Below, piece by piece: positions 1-9,398 of a stretch of DNA of 64,000 bases. This stretch comes from Hyphomicrobiales bacterium. GTDB taxonomy: Bacteria; Pseudomonadota; Alphaproteobacteria; Rhizobiales; Rhizobiaceae. Made by a program: the position numbers and the translations under genes. The first letter of the stretch is position 1, and each line of letters starts with the position of its first letter. The DNA is taken from NCBI GenBank assembly GCA_026400435.1, contig JAPLOZ010000085.1, positions 62,001-126,000 on the forward strand, in the 5' to 3' direction. The notes beneath the pieces are model-generated. The model searched no databases and was not told where the DNA came from. It saw nothing but the letters and a program-made list of their open reading frames with translations.

Positions 1-255
1 GGTCCTCTCAACCGTATAACGCCATCCGACCGGCGCTTTGCGCCAGCATAGCAGGTTGATGCTGGACGCATAGTCCACGATCCGGCAAACGGTGCGCAGC
101 CTTCGCGTATACTGCCGGTATGTCCGACTTTGGTCCGTTGACCGCTAGCAATGGTCCGGACTCGCTCCGATTTGGTCTTGGGCCGATGGAAATCGCTTCC
201 TGAGGAGAGGAACCTACCCTTCATCAGCCGGGCAATCCGGCCGAACAAGGAGGCG

Positions 256-807
256 ATGATGACGAAATTGACAATTCTGGCCACCACAACGTTGGCGCTC
301 TCGGTAGCGGCGCTGCCCATTGCAGCCAAGTTCGATCGGGCCGGTTTCCACCTCAAGACGATCTCTGCTTTCGCCAAGGACGGCCATTCCGGCGGAGAGA
401 GCGGCGGCAGCAGTGGAAGGGGCGGCGGCGAGAGCAGCGATAGTGGAAGGGGCGGCGGCGAGAGCAGCGATAGCGGAAGGGGCGGCGGGGATGACGACGG
501 CGCCGAAGACAGCGGTCATGACAGCGGCGATGACGACCATGATGGTGGCGACGATGGAAACAACGGCGGAGATGACGACGCCCAGGATGACGACAATGGC
601 GGACGCAACGGCGCCGAGCATATCGATCCGGCAACTGGCGCCAAGGTCGAGGTTTCGAACAACTCCATCGAGGTCCGCCATGCCAATGGGGTCAAGGAGG
701 AACTGGAAAACGGTCGCTACGAGATGAAGGACGCCAACGGGCGCACCATCGTCGAACGCACGGCGACTGCGGAAGACATCGCCAGGATGAACGACCTGGC
801 GAATTGA
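256..807 (+). CDS. Secreted Gly/Ser/Asp-rich repeat protein
   Basis: Protein of 183 aa. An AAGGAGG ribosome binding site at 247-253 precedes ATG 256 (a second ATG is at 259), so this start is preferred over the open frame from 151. Residues 1-25 form a signal peptide ending around LPIAA. The middle is low complexity: a 10-residue unit, roughly GRGGGESSDS, occurs about 2.5 times and is encoded by near-perfect 30-bp tandem repeats. A strongly acidic Asp/Gly/His stretch follows, then a more ordinary C-terminal domain of about 60 residues beginning near EHIDPATGAKVEV. The acidic linker could bind cations, but that is inference. No family with a known function is recognised. It lies convergent to the response regulator gene at 861. 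Confidence 0.75.
   Translation: MMTKLTILATTTLALSVAALPIAAKFDRAGFHLKTISAFAKDGHSGGESGGSSGRGGGESSDSGRGGGESSDSGRGGGDDDGAEDSGHDSGDDDHDGGDDGNNGGDDDAQDDDNGGRNGAEHIDPATGAKVEVSNNSIEVRHANGVKEELENGRYEMKDANGRTIVERTATAEDIARMNDLAN
412..488 (+). repeat. 30-bp in-frame tandem repeat, about 2.5 copies
   Basis: Units start at 412, 442 and 472; the third is partial. The first two are identical over 30 bp and the third differs by single bases before fading out near 488. They encode the GRGGGESSDS-type repeat of the secreted protein. Copy number is likely to vary between strains (inference). Confidence 0.85.
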
Positions 808-860
808 GCTCAGGCAGCGCGGCGGGGGAGGAGTGGCATGCCGCTCCTCCCCTTTCGTTT

Positions 861-1511
861 TCAGCGCCTCGCGCTGTCGACGCTGTGCAGCAGCATCGCC
901 GCTTCGGTCCGGTTGCGGACTTTCAGCTTGGACAGCACGCTTGTCATGTGATGCTTCACGGTCTTCTCCTGGAGCTGCAACGCCCGTGCGACCTCCTTGT
1001 TGGACCGGCCGCTCGACACAAGCTCGAGAATCTCCCGCTCGCGCGCCGTCAGGGCGGAGATCGGGTTAGACGGACCCGGCGCCTCGAAGGCGTTCTTCAG
1101 GCTTGCCAGCATGCGAGCCGCCAGAACGGGCGGCACATAGGTATCGCCACCCCGAACGTCGCGCAGTATAGCCGCCAGCGCTTTTGAACCGACGCCCTTG
1201 AGCACATAACCGTCCGCGCCGGCGCTGAGTGCGGCGGTGATATCTTCCTGCGCCTCCGATACGGTCAGCACGACAATCTTGAGCGCAGGGAAATCTTGCT
1301 TGATACCGGCAAGAACGCTGAGGCCGCCGCCGGGCATGCTGAGGTCCATCAGCAGAATCTCGGGCCCGACCTCGCCAGCGAGGCGAACCGCGTCTTCGGC
1401 GGTGGCGCCCTCCCCGCAGACGATAAATTCGCCGGTGTCGGCCAGGCTGCGCGCAACGCCTTCTCGCAGAAGGGGGTGGTCGTCGACGATGGCGATGCGG
1501 ATAGCGTTCAT
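861..1511 (-). CDS. NarL/FixJ-type response regulator (LuxR HTH)
   Basis: Protein of 216 aa. The N-terminal receiver domain carries an acidic pair at D10-D11 and the phosphoacceptor in LLMDLSMP (D56). A GerE/LuxR helix-turn-helix occupies about residues 145-205, with the signature LTAREREILELVSSGRSNKE. Its ATG overlaps the stop of the upstream histidine kinase as ATGA, so the two are translationally coupled and form a cognate pair. It should act as a cytoplasmic DNA-binding activator or repressor phosphorylated by that kinase. Target genes are unknown; the divergent MFS carrier and the neighbouring secreted repeat protein are candidates by position only. Confidence 0.92.
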   Translation of the reverse strand: MNAIRIAIVDDHPLLREGVARSLADTGEFIVCGEGATAEDAVRLAGEVGPEILLMDLSMPGGGLSVLAGIKQDFPALKIVVLTVSEAQEDITAALSAGADGYVLKGVGSKALAAILRDVRGGDTYVPPVLAARMLASLKNAFEAPGPSNPISALTAREREILELVSSGRSNKEVARALQLQEKTVKHHMTSVLSKLKVRNRTEAAMLLHSVDSARR

Positions 1512-2914
1512 GCCTGGCTGTCCTGTTCCTCGACTTGGAGCAAGATGGCAATCCGGGTGCCCTGCTTCGACGAGGCAACCTCGAAACTGCCACCTATGCT
1601 TTCAATACGGTCACGTAATCCGGCAATGCCAAGCCTTTCGTCAGAAAGGTTAGCCGGATCAAAACCCGACCCCGCGTCGGCGACCTCTATCCGCAGGACG
1701 CCTTGTACAAGCTGGCAGTCCACCGACTGGCCTTTGCCGCCAGCATGCTTGAACGCGTTGTTCAGGCCTTCCTGCAGGAAGCGGTAGATCGCGATCTTCT
1801 CGGGTTGCGACAGACGGGCGGCAAGCCGTCTACCGGGTCTGGCCACCTGGGTTCGCGTACGCTGCTCGTGGGCTGCGATTGCTGTTTCGATGATGTCGGC
1901 CAATTCGCTGCCTTCGATGTGGGGCAACACCAACCCGGCGCAGATCGCCCTGATCTCAGCCATCGCCTCATCGAGATTGTCGCGTATTTCGCCGATCTCG
2001 CGGCGGCGCTCTTGCTCGCCCATCTCCGGCTGCACGAGGGCGTCCCGATCTATGCGCAGGGCCGCGAGTGCAAGCATTTGCGCCGGCCCATCGTGCAGGT
2101 CGGCCCCAAGCCGCCGCAGATAGCGTTCGTTGTTGGCCGTGACGCTGCGCGAAGCGCGCTGGACCCGCGCCTGAAGCTTGCGGTTACGGTCAAGCAGGTT
2201 CGACAACTCCTCGACTTTGTCCGCCAGGGCGGTGCGCTGGCGATCGATAGTATTGCTGCCTCGAAGGACGATACCCGACAGGACCGCAAGCGTTGCCGCG
2301 GTGACAGCCGCGACGACCAGCCAGCTTTCCAGCAGCGTCACCTTGAGGTTGCGCTCGAAATCGACCGCATTCTCGTAGAATTCGGAAACCGCGACCACCT
2401 CGCCCGACCACGGTGCGTGGATGGGGCTGTAGATTTCGAGCAGCGGTACGCCAGTGGCCGCTTCCCGCGTGCTCTCGGGATCGTCGAGCTCGTCAAGCTC
2501 CGCTGCAACCGTGCCCTTCCATGCCGATTTCAGCGACTTGCCTGGCGGAAATGTCTTGCCGATCAACTCGGCGTCCGTTGCGTAGAGCACCACGCCGCCA
2601 GGACGCCAGATCTTGAACGACATGAGCCGGCTCTTCAGGGCCCCACGCGACAGCACCTCGTCGAGGGCGCGCCTGGCGCCCGAGTCAAGAGTGGCGGCGT
2701 TGCCCAAGTCGGGAAGCAGCGGTGCTATGACGCCGTCGACATAGAGCGCGGTCGCGTTCGCGGTGTTGGTGATTGTCGCCTGCTCGATCATGCGGGTGAC
2801 CCACAATCCGATCAGAATCATTGCGCAGGCGAAAACGATGCTGCCGGCAATCAGGTACTGGGCGGCAAGCGACAGTTGGCGCCAGCGATCCTTGATGGTG
2901 ACGAAGCTTTGCAC
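1508..2914 (-). CDS. NarX-type membrane sensor histidine kinase (HisKA_3)
   Basis: Protein of 468 aa from GTG 2914; the frame stays open to an ATG at 3067, but the extra 51 residues look non-coding and no signal or domain supports them. A membrane helix at about 20-40, a periplasmic sensor region of about 155 residues and a second helix at about 196-218 are followed by a coiled coil. The dimerisation/phosphoacceptor motif is DLHDGPAQ (His about 274), and a GHKL ATPase domain ends with a G-box around ERLGIAGLRDRIESIGG. It is therefore a two-transmembrane kinase of the NarX/DegS class that phosphorylates the response regulator encoded immediately downstream. The periplasmic region is not an obvious known ligand domain, so the stimulus is unknown. 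Confidence 0.88.
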   Translation of the reverse strand: MQSFVTIKDRWRQLSLAAQYLIAGSIVFACAMILIGLWVTRMIEQATITNTANATALYVDGVIAPLLPDLGNAATLDSGARRALDEVLSRGALKSRLMSFKIWRPGGVVLYATDAELIGKTFPPGKSLKSAWKGTVAAELDELDDPESTREAATGVPLLEIYSPIHAPWSGEVVAVSEFYENAVDFERNLKVTLLESWLVVAAVTAATLAVLSGIVLRGSNTIDRQRTALADKVEELSNLLDRNRKLQARVQRASRSVTANNERYLRRLGADLHDGPAQMLALAALRIDRDALVQPEMGEQERRREIGEIRDNLDEAMAEIRAICAGLVLPHIEGSELADIIETAIAAHEQRTRTQVARPGRRLAARLSQPEKIAIYRFLQEGLNNAFKHAGGKGQSVDCQLVQGVLRIEVADAGSGFDPANLSDERLGIAGLRDRIESIGGSFEVASSKQGTRIAILLQVEEQDSQA

Positions 2915-3175
2915 GATGTTTCTCGTAGCGGACGTCGAGAACCTACAACCCGCCGTCAACAAGAGCCATCGGCCTTTAGCCCACGGCGAATCGGACTTTC
3001 GTCTGTCATCTGGGAGCTTGCGGAAGGTCCGCATCGAGGTGAAGGTTGCCTGCCTTGGCATCAACATTCCTGCCCGTCACGCATTGACTCGGCCACCGTT
3101 TTAGGCGACCCGGCGTGACAGCTTCGAACAAGTCCGAACAATCGGCCTCACGGCGCACCGCCAGACCCCAAACAC

Positions 3176-4363
3176 ATGCAAAGCCAGTCTGTCCGCGATC
3201 CCGACAAGCTGCATTGGCTGCCTATCTCGGCCGCCATATCGTCGATCAGCGTGGTTGGGATCGCCATAGGGCTCGGCATGCCGCTCCTGAGCGTCATCCT
3301 GGAGTCGCGCGGCGTGTCCGCAACGATGATCGGGCTGAACACTGCGATAGCCGGCGTCGCCTCCATTGTCGCCGCTCCCTTTGCCACACCGCTCGCCGCG
3401 CGCTTTGGCGTCGTCTGGACGATGCTCGGCATGATCCTGCTTGGCGCGTTCGCTTTTGTCGGCTTCTATTTCGCGACCGCGTTCTGGATGTGGTTTCCGT
3501 TGCGCGTCGCCCTTCACATAGCGCTGACGGTGCTGTTCATCCTTTCGGAATTCTGGATCAGCACGTCGGCGCCGCCTCATCGGCGCGGCTTCGTGCTTGG
3601 TCTCTACGCCACCGTCCTGTCGCTTGGCTTTGCCGGCGGTCCCTGGCTGTTCGCGCAGCTCGGAAGCCAGGGGTTCCTGCCGTTTGGGGTGGCGTTCGGG
3701 CTTGTCTCGGTCGCCGCGATCCCGGTGCTTGCGGCCTGGCGCGAAAGTCCCGTAATCCACGCCGGCGACGACGCGACGACAAGTTTCGTGAAATTCATAT
3801 GGCTTGTCCCGACGGCAACCGCCGCCGTTCTGGTTTTCGGAGCCGTCGAAACAGGCGGCTTCGCTCTGTTTCCCATCTATGGATCGCGCATTGGCTATTC
3901 GGAAGCCGACGCTGCCCTGCTGCTCAGCATGATCGGGCTGGGCAACGTCATGCTCCAGATACCCATGGGAATGCTCAGCGACCGCGTGCGCGACCGCCGC
4001 CACATATTGCTCGGCTGCGCTACCGTCGGTCTCGTTGGCACCATCCTGATGCCCTACCTCGCCGCAGACTGGCACATCATGGCAGCGCTGCTGTTTGTCT
4101 GGGGCGGCGTCGTTGCCGCGCTCTACACGATCGGCCTTGCCCATCTTGGATCACGGTTGTCTGGCCGCGACCTTGCATCGGCAAACGCGGCTTTCGTGCT
4201 CTGCTACGGACTTGGCATGGTGCTTGGACCGCAGTTCATTGGCATCGGCATGGATCTGTTCGGTACAAATGGCTTTGGCTGGTCGCTTGCCATATTCTTC
4301 GCAGCCTACATCGGGCTGGTTATCTGCCGCGTGGTGCCGGGGCTGCGTCGCTACCTGGGCTGA
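3176..4363 (+). CDS. MFS transporter (YcaD-like)
   Basis: Protein of 395 aa with about 12 hydrophobic segments, typical length for a 12-TM major facilitator. The loop between helices 2 and 3 is ATPLAARFG, in place of the classic GxLaDrxGrr. The second half begins near residue 205 after a hydrophilic loop, and its cognate loop reads GMLSDRVRDRRH. It is an inner-membrane secondary carrier; the substrate cannot be deduced. It is divergent from the sensor kinase gene, with 261 bp between the GTG 2914 start and this ATG, which makes regulation by that two-component system possible but unproven. No strong Shine-Dalgarno precedes ATG 3176. Confidence 0.85.
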   Translation: MQSQSVRDPDKLHWLPISAAISSISVVGIAIGLGMPLLSVILESRGVSATMIGLNTAIAGVASIVAAPFATPLAARFGVVWTMLGMILLGAFAFVGFYFATAFWMWFPLRVALHIALTVLFILSEFWISTSAPPHRRGFVLGLYATVLSLGFAGGPWLFAQLGSQGFLPFGVAFGLVSVAAIPVLAAWRESPVIHAGDDATTSFVKFIWLVPTATAAVLVFGAVETGGFALFPIYGSRIGYSEADAALLLSMIGLGNVMLQIPMGMLSDRVRDRRHILLGCATVGLVGTILMPYLAADWHIMAALLFVWGGVVAALYTIGLAHLGSRLSGRDLASANAAFVLCYGLGMVLGPQFIGIGMDLFGTNGFGWSLAIFFAAYIGLVICRVVPGLRRYLG

Positions 4364-4483
4364 AACGGCACATGGACTTGACTTTCAAGCGGCGTTCTTT
4401 ATGTGTCGCGCCAAGTTTTCCGCAGCCGCGTGCTATCAGCATCGAAGCGGTACGAACTCCAGACAATTGAACGGACCAGAACG

Positions 4484-4651
4484 ATGGCCAAGGCCGCAAA
4501 ACTCAAGATCAAGCTTCTGTCGACCGCCGATACCGGCTTCTTCTACGTGACGAGCAAGAACAGCCGCACCAAGACCGACAAGATGTCGTTCCGAAAGTAT
4601 GATCCGGTTGCCAAGAAGCACGTGGAATTCAAGGAAACCAAGATCAAGTAG
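4484..4651 (+). CDS. rpmG: 50S ribosomal protein L33
   Basis: Protein of 55 aa, the normal alphaproteobacterial L33 length. It starts [20 protein letters not shown] and has the family core [19 protein letters not shown] with the C-terminal [10 protein letters not shown]. It has no Cys residues, so it is the zinc-free form of L33. A TTGACT element at 4378-4383 could be a -35 box, but no convincing -10 follows at the right distance. A strong rho-independent terminator comes directly after, so it is transcribed alone. Confidence 0.97.
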   Translation: MAKAAKLKIKLLSTADTGFFYVTSKNSRTKTDKMSFRKYDPVAKKHVEFKETKIK

Positions 4652-4678
4652 ATCAGCAGACCCACTGCATGCGATGAA

Positions 4679-4701
4679 CGCCGCCCTTCGGGCGGCGTTT
4701 T
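4679..4701 (+). terminator. Rho-independent terminator of rpmG
   Basis: CGCCGCCC and GGGCGGCG form an 8-bp GC stem around a TTC loop, followed by TTTT. It is 28 bases after the rpmG stop codon. Confidence 0.85.
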
Positions 4702-5085
4702 GCTTTCTGGGCGCATCCGGGCGCACCACAAGCCTGCTCTGGCGCGCACGAACACCAGTCTTTGCAAAAACTTATAAGGCTTTCTTCAACCCGCACGGGA
4801 ATTGGGGGCCGGTCGGCAAAGGGCAGCGGTACGAGGAGGCCACTATGTGCCAGATGCCGGCCGGCCGACCCCACGAACCCAGGAGATGCGGCGGACCTGA
4901 GCATCATGGGGTATTGGCCGAGGCGCGCGGCTTGTGGTTCCTCGTTCCGGCGCCCTCTTACGGAACCACCCTCGCCCAACACCCTGGCGAAATCAATACT
5001 TTCTTAACCAACGCCGGCGAATCGGTTGGATTAAGGTAAATCACAGAAACGAAATGCATTGACTTTATGGTTACTTGCCGTTGGG
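4702..5085. other. Intergenic region between convergent rpmG and pleD
   Basis: About 380 bp between two 3' ends. Open frames here lack ribosome binding sites and domain-like composition. An imperfect inverted repeat with TTAA at both outer ends (about 5004-5034, stem CCAAC/GTTGG) is the only structure noted. No gene is supported. Confidence 0.5.
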
Positions 5086-6453
5086 TCAGGCGGCCTTGGC
5101 GACAACCTTGTTGCGGCCGCTGTTTTTTGCTTCGTAGAGCGCGACGTCGGCGCGCTTCAGCAGATCGGTCACTGAATCGAGGCCACCCTTCAGGGAAGAC
5201 ACCCCGACGCTGACGGTCACCGCGACTGCCTCGTTGCCAACCGTGAACAGCTTGTTTGCGATCTCGGCGCGAACGCGCTCCGCGACCGCCTCGGCAACCG
5301 ACGCATCCGTGTCCGGCATCACGACCACGAACTCCTCGCCGCCGAACCGGCAGGCCAGGTCTATGCCGCGCACGTTCTTGCGCAGGCGCCTTGCGAACTC
5401 GCGCAGAACCTCGTCACCGCCATCGTGGCCGAACGCGTCATTGACCGATTTGAAGCGGTCGATGTCGGTGATCATCAGCGACAGCGGCCGGCGGCGCGAT
5501 GTTGCGCGCTCGAAAAGCGTTTGCAGATGGCTGTCGAGATAGCGGCGGTTATGCAGCCCGGTCAGCGGATCGGTGACCGCCATCTCGATTGTCTGCGTCA
5601 CGCTCAGGCGCAGATGGTCGTTGTAACGCTTGCGGCGGACCTGCGTTCGCAACCTGGCGACCAGTTCCTGCCGGTCCACCGGTCGCACGAGATAGTCATT
5701 TATACCGAGTTCCAACCCGCGCACGATGCGGTCGTCCTCATGCGCGCCGACCATCAGGATAATCGGTACGAAACGCGTGCGGTCAAGCGACCTCAGCTGC
5801 GAGCAAAGGCGCAGCGGATCGAACTCCCGAAACCCTGTCGACACCAGAATGCACTCATAGAGCCCTTCGGCCGCCTGGAAGAAACCGACATGCGGATCGG
5901 CGACCAAATCGACATTGGCGATGTGGTCCAGCATTTCGGCGACCTGCCGGCCCGTTTCTGGCCTCTCGTCGATCAGCAGAACCTTCGGTTTTGCTTCACT
6001 TTCAGGCTCACGCCGGGCCAGCAGTTCTTCAATGCCGATGTTGCGGGTCGTCGAAGCGCGCAACCGCAGTTCGTCGGTCAGCATCTTCAGGCGCACGAGG
6101 CTTCTCACGCGCGTCATGAGCTGGAGATCGTTCACGGGTTTTGACAGGAAATCATCTGCCCCCGCTTCGAGCCCCCGTATCCGGTCAACGACCTGATCGA
6201 GCGCCGTTACCATCACTACCGGGATATGCGCGGTCGCCGGGTCGCCCTTCAGCCTGCGGCAAACTTCAAAGCCGTCCATTTCGGGCATCATGACGTCGAG
6301 CAGAACTACGTCGATCTTGCCGTTCTCGCACATTTCCAGCGCATCAGCGCCGTTGGATGCGGTCAATACGTCGAAATACTCCGCGAGCAGCCGAACTTCG
6401 AGAAGCCTCACATTGGCCGGGATGTCGTCGACGACAAGAATGCGTGCGGTCAT
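5086..6453 (-). CDS. pleD: PleD response regulator / diguanylate cyclase
   Basis: Protein of 455 aa with the PleD architecture REC-REC-GGDEF. REC1 has the phosphoacceptor D53 (LLDVMMPEMDGF) and K105. REC2 (about 155-275) lacks an Asp at the phosphorylation position (CILVSTGF), as expected for the PleD adaptor REC that mediates dimerisation. The GGDEF domain starts at DPLTGLHNRRYL; its active site is GGEEF at 371-375, and an RxxD inhibitory site (RGID, 362-365) lies just upstream. It should make cyclic di-GMP when phosphorylated, controlling polar development and the motile-to-sessile switch. Its ATG overlaps the divK stop by one base (TGATG), so the pair is co-translated as in other alphaproteobacteria. 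Confidence 0.96.
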   Translation of the reverse strand: MTARILVVDDIPANVRLLEVRLLAEYFDVLTASNGADALEMCENGKIDVVLLDVMMPEMDGFEVCRRLKGDPATAHIPVVMVTALDQVVDRIRGLEAGADDFLSKPVNDLQLMTRVRSLVRLKMLTDELRLRASTTRNIGIEELLARREPESEAKPKVLLIDERPETGRQVAEMLDHIANVDLVADPHVGFFQAAEGLYECILVSTGFREFDPLRLCSQLRSLDRTRFVPIILMVGAHEDDRIVRGLELGINDYLVRPVDRQELVARLRTQVRRKRYNDHLRLSVTQTIEMAVTDPLTGLHNRRYLDSHLQTLFERATSRRRPLSLMITDIDRFKSVNDAFGHDGGDEVLREFARRLRKNVRGIDLACRFGGEEFVVVMPDTDASVAEAVAERVRAEIANKLFTVGNEAVAVTVSVGVSSLKGGLDSVTDLLKRADVALYEAKNSGRNKVVAKAA

Positions 6454-6824
6454 CAGGCGTCGCCCAGATAGGATTTTATGGTCTCGATGAAGCGAGGCAC
6501 CGAGATTGGCTTCGAAATGTAGGCTTCGCAGCCACCCTGCCGGATCCGTTCCTCGTCGCCCTTCATAGCGAAAGCTGTAACGGCGATCACCGGTATCTTG
6601 TGGAGGTCGTCGTCTTCCTTGAGCCAGCGCGTCACGTCGAGGCCGGACACCTCGGGCAGCTGGATATCCATAAGGATCAGGTCGGGACGGTGCAGCCTCG
6701 CAAGATCAAGCGCTTCCAGCCCGTTGCGGGTGCGCACGGTCTCGTAGCCGCTGGCCTCGATCAGGTCGCGAAAGAGCTTCATGTTGAGCTCATTGTCTTC
6801 GACGATCATGACTTTCTTTGGCAT
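6453..6824 (-). CDS. divK: DivK single-domain response regulator
   Basis: Protein of 123 aa consisting of a receiver domain alone. Acidic residues E9-D10, phosphoacceptor D53 ([13 protein letters not shown]) and a Lys in AYISKPIS are all present. In Caulobacter and the rhizobia DivK is phosphorylated by PleC/DivJ-type kinases and acts through DivL-CckA on CtrA. The immediate downstream gene is pleD, overlapping by one base, the same order as in other members of the class. About 213 bp upstream to the divergent DUF3572 gene should hold its promoter; no clear CtrA (TTAA-N7-TTAA) site was seen. Confidence 0.96.
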   Translation of the reverse strand: MPKKVMIVEDNELNMKLFRDLIEASGYETVRTRNGLEALDLARLHRPDLILMDIQLPEVSGLDVTRWLKEDDDLHKIPVIAVTAFAMKGDEERIRQGGCEAYISKPISVPRFIETIKSYLGDA

Positions 6825-7037
6825 CGACTTCCCGTTCCAGCCACCCGCTTTTAGCAGACCGGCATCGCCGCAACGCCATCGCGGGCGTCAAACCCCGTCC
6901 AGGAAGCTACGCCAAGAACATTGACGAAACGCAAACCGCGCTCCTCGAACACGAGCGATTCTTCGTGCGCGCCGCAAGGGACGGACTTGCGGCCAGCGCT
7001 GAGGATAGGTACTCGGTCCGGATCCGAAAGGGCGCGC

Positions 7038-7340
7038 ATGATGACAATCGAACGCCACAATCAGGAAGGCGCGGAAGCTCTGGCGATCCGGGCGCTTGGA
7101 TTCATCGCTGCCGATCCGGAGTTGCTGCAGCGCTTCCTGGCAATAACCGGCATTGAGGCGGCATCGATCCGCAACGCTGCACGGGAGCCGGGCTTTCTCG
7201 CCGGAGTACTCCAATTCATTGCGGCGCACGAGCCGACGCTGCTGCGCTTTGCGGAAGAGACCGGCACGCCGCCTACAGACGTTTCCGCAGCACTCCGTGC
7301 GCTGCCATTCGGCGATGCGGCACACGACCATTCGACCTGA
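7038..7340 (+). CDS. DUF3572 family protein
   Basis: Protein of 100 aa from ATG 7038 (a second ATG is at 7041), with GAAAGGG as weak ribosome binding site about 6 bases upstream. The core, ALAIRALGFIAADPELLQRF then GIEAASIRNAA and FLAGVLQFIAAHEP, matches the small all-helical DUF3572 family, which in Rhizobiales is typically encoded next to divK. It is probably cytoplasmic, and its function is unknown. It is divergent from divK, and its 3' end converges on the acetyltransferase gene with 6 bp between. Confidence 0.85.
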   Translation: MMTIERHNQEGAEALAIRALGFIAADPELLQRFLAITGIEAASIRNAAREPGFLAGVLQFIAAHEPTLLRFAEETGTPPTDVSAALRALPFGDAAHDHST

Positions 7341-7346
7341 GCAATT

Positions 7347-7922
7347 TCAAAGCACGTACCGCATCAGCGGGCGTCCTGCCTTGCGTTCGGCGAGTTTGAC
7401 GAATCCGGCTTTCTCGAAAACCCTGGTTGAACCAACGAACAGCCCCGCGGAGTGGGAACCTTTCGACTGCTCGATGGGACACGCTTCCACCACGCGCGCG
7501 CCGCTATCGATTGCATACGCCAGACCGTGTTCGACAAGTTTGTGGGTCAACCCCTTGCGACGTGCGCTTGCGCGAAGGAAGAAGCATGAGATGGCCCAAA
7601 CGGTCGGGTCGGACGCATCTTCCGGATCGACCGGCGCCGAACCCCTGCCAGCGTTGTTCCATTCAGGCACGTCGGCGCGCGGTCCGATCTGCATCCAGCC
7701 GAGGGCCTGGCCATCCTCGAGAGCCAGCAGTCCTGGCGGCGGCCCGGTCTCGATCCGGGCGCGAATGATTTCCTTCTTTTGCTGACTGTCGTTGGCCTTG
7801 CGCGCGGCTGGTGGCAGGCGAAAATAGGTGCACCAGCAGCCGTAGCAGGCGCCCTGCCTGCCAAACAGATCCTCAAAGGCCGGCCAGAGATCAGGCGTCA
7901 GCGGCGATATGGCAGCAGCCAT
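7347..7922 (-). CDS. GNAT family N-acetyltransferase
   Basis: Protein of 191 aa from ATG 7922, preceded by GGAAG; the frame is open to 7973, but the upstream residues look untranslated. The C-terminal half has GNAT features: [20 protein letters not shown] contains the acetyl-CoA pyrophosphate-binding R-x-x-G segment, then [20 protein letters not shown] and the final FEKAGFVKL. The N-terminal motif [14 protein letters not shown] is Cys-rich and typical of a rhizobial/actinobacterial GNAT subgroup. Acceptor substrate unknown. It diverges from dinB, with only 67 bp between the starts. Confidence 0.85.
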   Translation of the reverse strand: MAAAISPLTPDLWPAFEDLFGRQGACYGCWCTYFRLPPAARKANDSQQKKEIIRARIETGPPPGLLALEDGQALGWMQIGPRADVPEWNNAGRGSAPVDPEDASDPTVWAISCFFLRASARRKGLTHKLVEHGLAYAIDSGARVVEACPIEQSKGSHSAGLFVGSTRVFEKAGFVKLAERKAGRPLMRYVL

Positions 7923-7989
7923 CTTAACTTCCTTTTGTGCTGCCTTGTTAGGGGGCGGCCACTGGACTAACATTCCACATGTTCACTTT

Positions 7990-9330
7990 ATGTTCGCAGC
8001 GATGACGGCGCCTGTCAACAATCCCGAGCACGGTTTTTGCCGCGACTGCATGACGTGTCAGTCGAGCGGCGCGGCGCGCTGCGAGCGCTGCGGCAGCCCT
8101 CGCCTCGCACGGCACGCAGAGCTCTACCGGCTACATCTGGCGCACATCGATTGCGACGCCTTTTACGCATCGGTGGAGAAGCGTGACAATCCGGCGTTGC
8201 GCGAGAAGCCGGTCATCATCGGCGGCGGCAAGCGGGGCGTCGTTTCTACCGCCTGCTACATCGCCCGCATCAAAGGCGTGCGCTCGGCGATGCCGATGTT
8301 CAAGGCTCTTGCGGCATGCCCCGAGGCGGTCGTCATCGCGCCCGATATGGAGAAGTATGTGCGGGTCGGCCGTGAAGTCCGTGCGATGATGCAAGCGCTC
8401 ACGCCGTTGGTCGAGCCGCTGTCGATCGACGAGGCGTTCCTCAACCTCTCCGGGACCGAGCGCCTGCACGGGCGCCCACCTGCGATGGTGCTCGCCGACT
8501 TTGCCCGGACCGTGGAGAAGGAGATCGGCATCAGCGTTTCTGCCGGGCTGTCTTACTGCAAGTTCCTCGCCAAGGTCGCTTCCGACTTCCGCAAGCCGCG
8601 CGGCTTCTCGGTGATCGGCGATGCCGAGGCGGTCGGCTTCCTCGCCGACCAGCCTGTCACACTGATCTGGGGCGTCGGCAAAGCCTTCGCCACCACGCTG
8701 GAGCGTGACGGCATCCGGATGATCGGCCAGTTGCAGAAGCTCGACCGCAGCGAACTGATGCGCCGCTACGGCACGATGGGGGACCGGCTCTACCATCTCG
8801 CGCGCGGGCAGGACGAGCGCCTCGTGCATCCCGACCGCGACGCCAAGAGCGTGTCAGCCGAGACAACCTTCGACACCGACCTCGCCTCCCCCGCCGACCT
8901 CGTGCCGGTGCTGCGCGCGCTGTCGGAGAAGGTTTCGGCGCGGCTGAAGAAATCAGGCATTGCCGGCGGCACCGTTGTTCTGAAGCTCAAGACCCAGGAT
9001 TTCAAGCTGCGCACGCGCAACCGCCAGCTCGGCGATCCGACGCAGCTCGCCGATCGCATTTTCCAGACCGGACTGCACTTGCTGGAGAAAGAGGCGGACG
9101 GCACGACCAGATACCGGCTGCTCGGCATCGGCGTCAGCGACCTCGGCGATTCCGACAAGGCCGATCCGCCCGACCTGGTCGACGGGGCTGCCCGCAAGCG
9201 TGCGATGGCCGAAGGCGCGATCGACAGCCTGCGCGAGAAGTTCGGCAGGAAGGCCGTCGAGACCGGCTACACCTTCGGCAAGGGCCGCAACGCCCACCCG
9301 CCGGAATTCATCGACAGGGACGAGGATTAG
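7990..9330 (+). CDS. dinB: DNA polymerase IV with N-terminal Cys cluster
   Basis: Protein of 446 aa from ATG 7990 (ATG 8002 is an alternative). The Y-family catalytic motifs are clear: [12 protein letters not shown] (Asp 54 and 56), [13 protein letters not shown] with the second metal-binding acidic pair, and [14 protein letters not shown]-like thumb/palm sequence, then little-finger sequence through residue 420. Ahead of the polymerase fold there is a 40-residue extension with C17, C20, C23, C31 and C34, a CxxCxxC...CxxC arrangement suggesting a zinc ribbon. Translesion synthesis or mutagenic repair is the family role. No LexA box was identified upstream. Confidence 0.93.
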   Translation: MFAAMTAPVNNPEHGFCRDCMTCQSSGAARCERCGSPRLARHAELYRLHLAHIDCDAFYASVEKRDNPALREKPVIIGGGKRGVVSTACYIARIKGVRSAMPMFKALAACPEAVVIAPDMEKYVRVGREVRAMMQALTPLVEPLSIDEAFLNLSGTERLHGRPPAMVLADFARTVEKEIGISVSAGLSYCKFLAKVASDFRKPRGFSVIGDAEAVGFLADQPVTLIWGVGKAFATTLERDGIRMIGQLQKLDRSELMRRYGTMGDRLYHLARGQDERLVHPDRDAKSVSAETTFDTDLASPADLVPVLRALSEKVSARLKKSGIAGGTVVLKLKTQDFKLRTRNRQLGDPTQLADRIFQTGLHLLEKEADGTTRYRLLGIGVSDLGDSDKADPPDLVDGAARKRAMAEGAIDSLREKFGRKAVETGYTFGKGRNAHPPEFIDRDED

Positions 9331-9398
9331 GCGGGAGGTACCGGATTGTGCCGCTATCGGCAGGCAGCGCGAATTGAAAATTGGGGTCCACCGTGCTA

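Noticed and set aside
1703-3118. 471-codon plus-strand frame opposite the sensor kinase
   Set aside because: The minus strand encodes conserved HisKA_3 and GHKL motifs; the plus frame has no recognisable domains.
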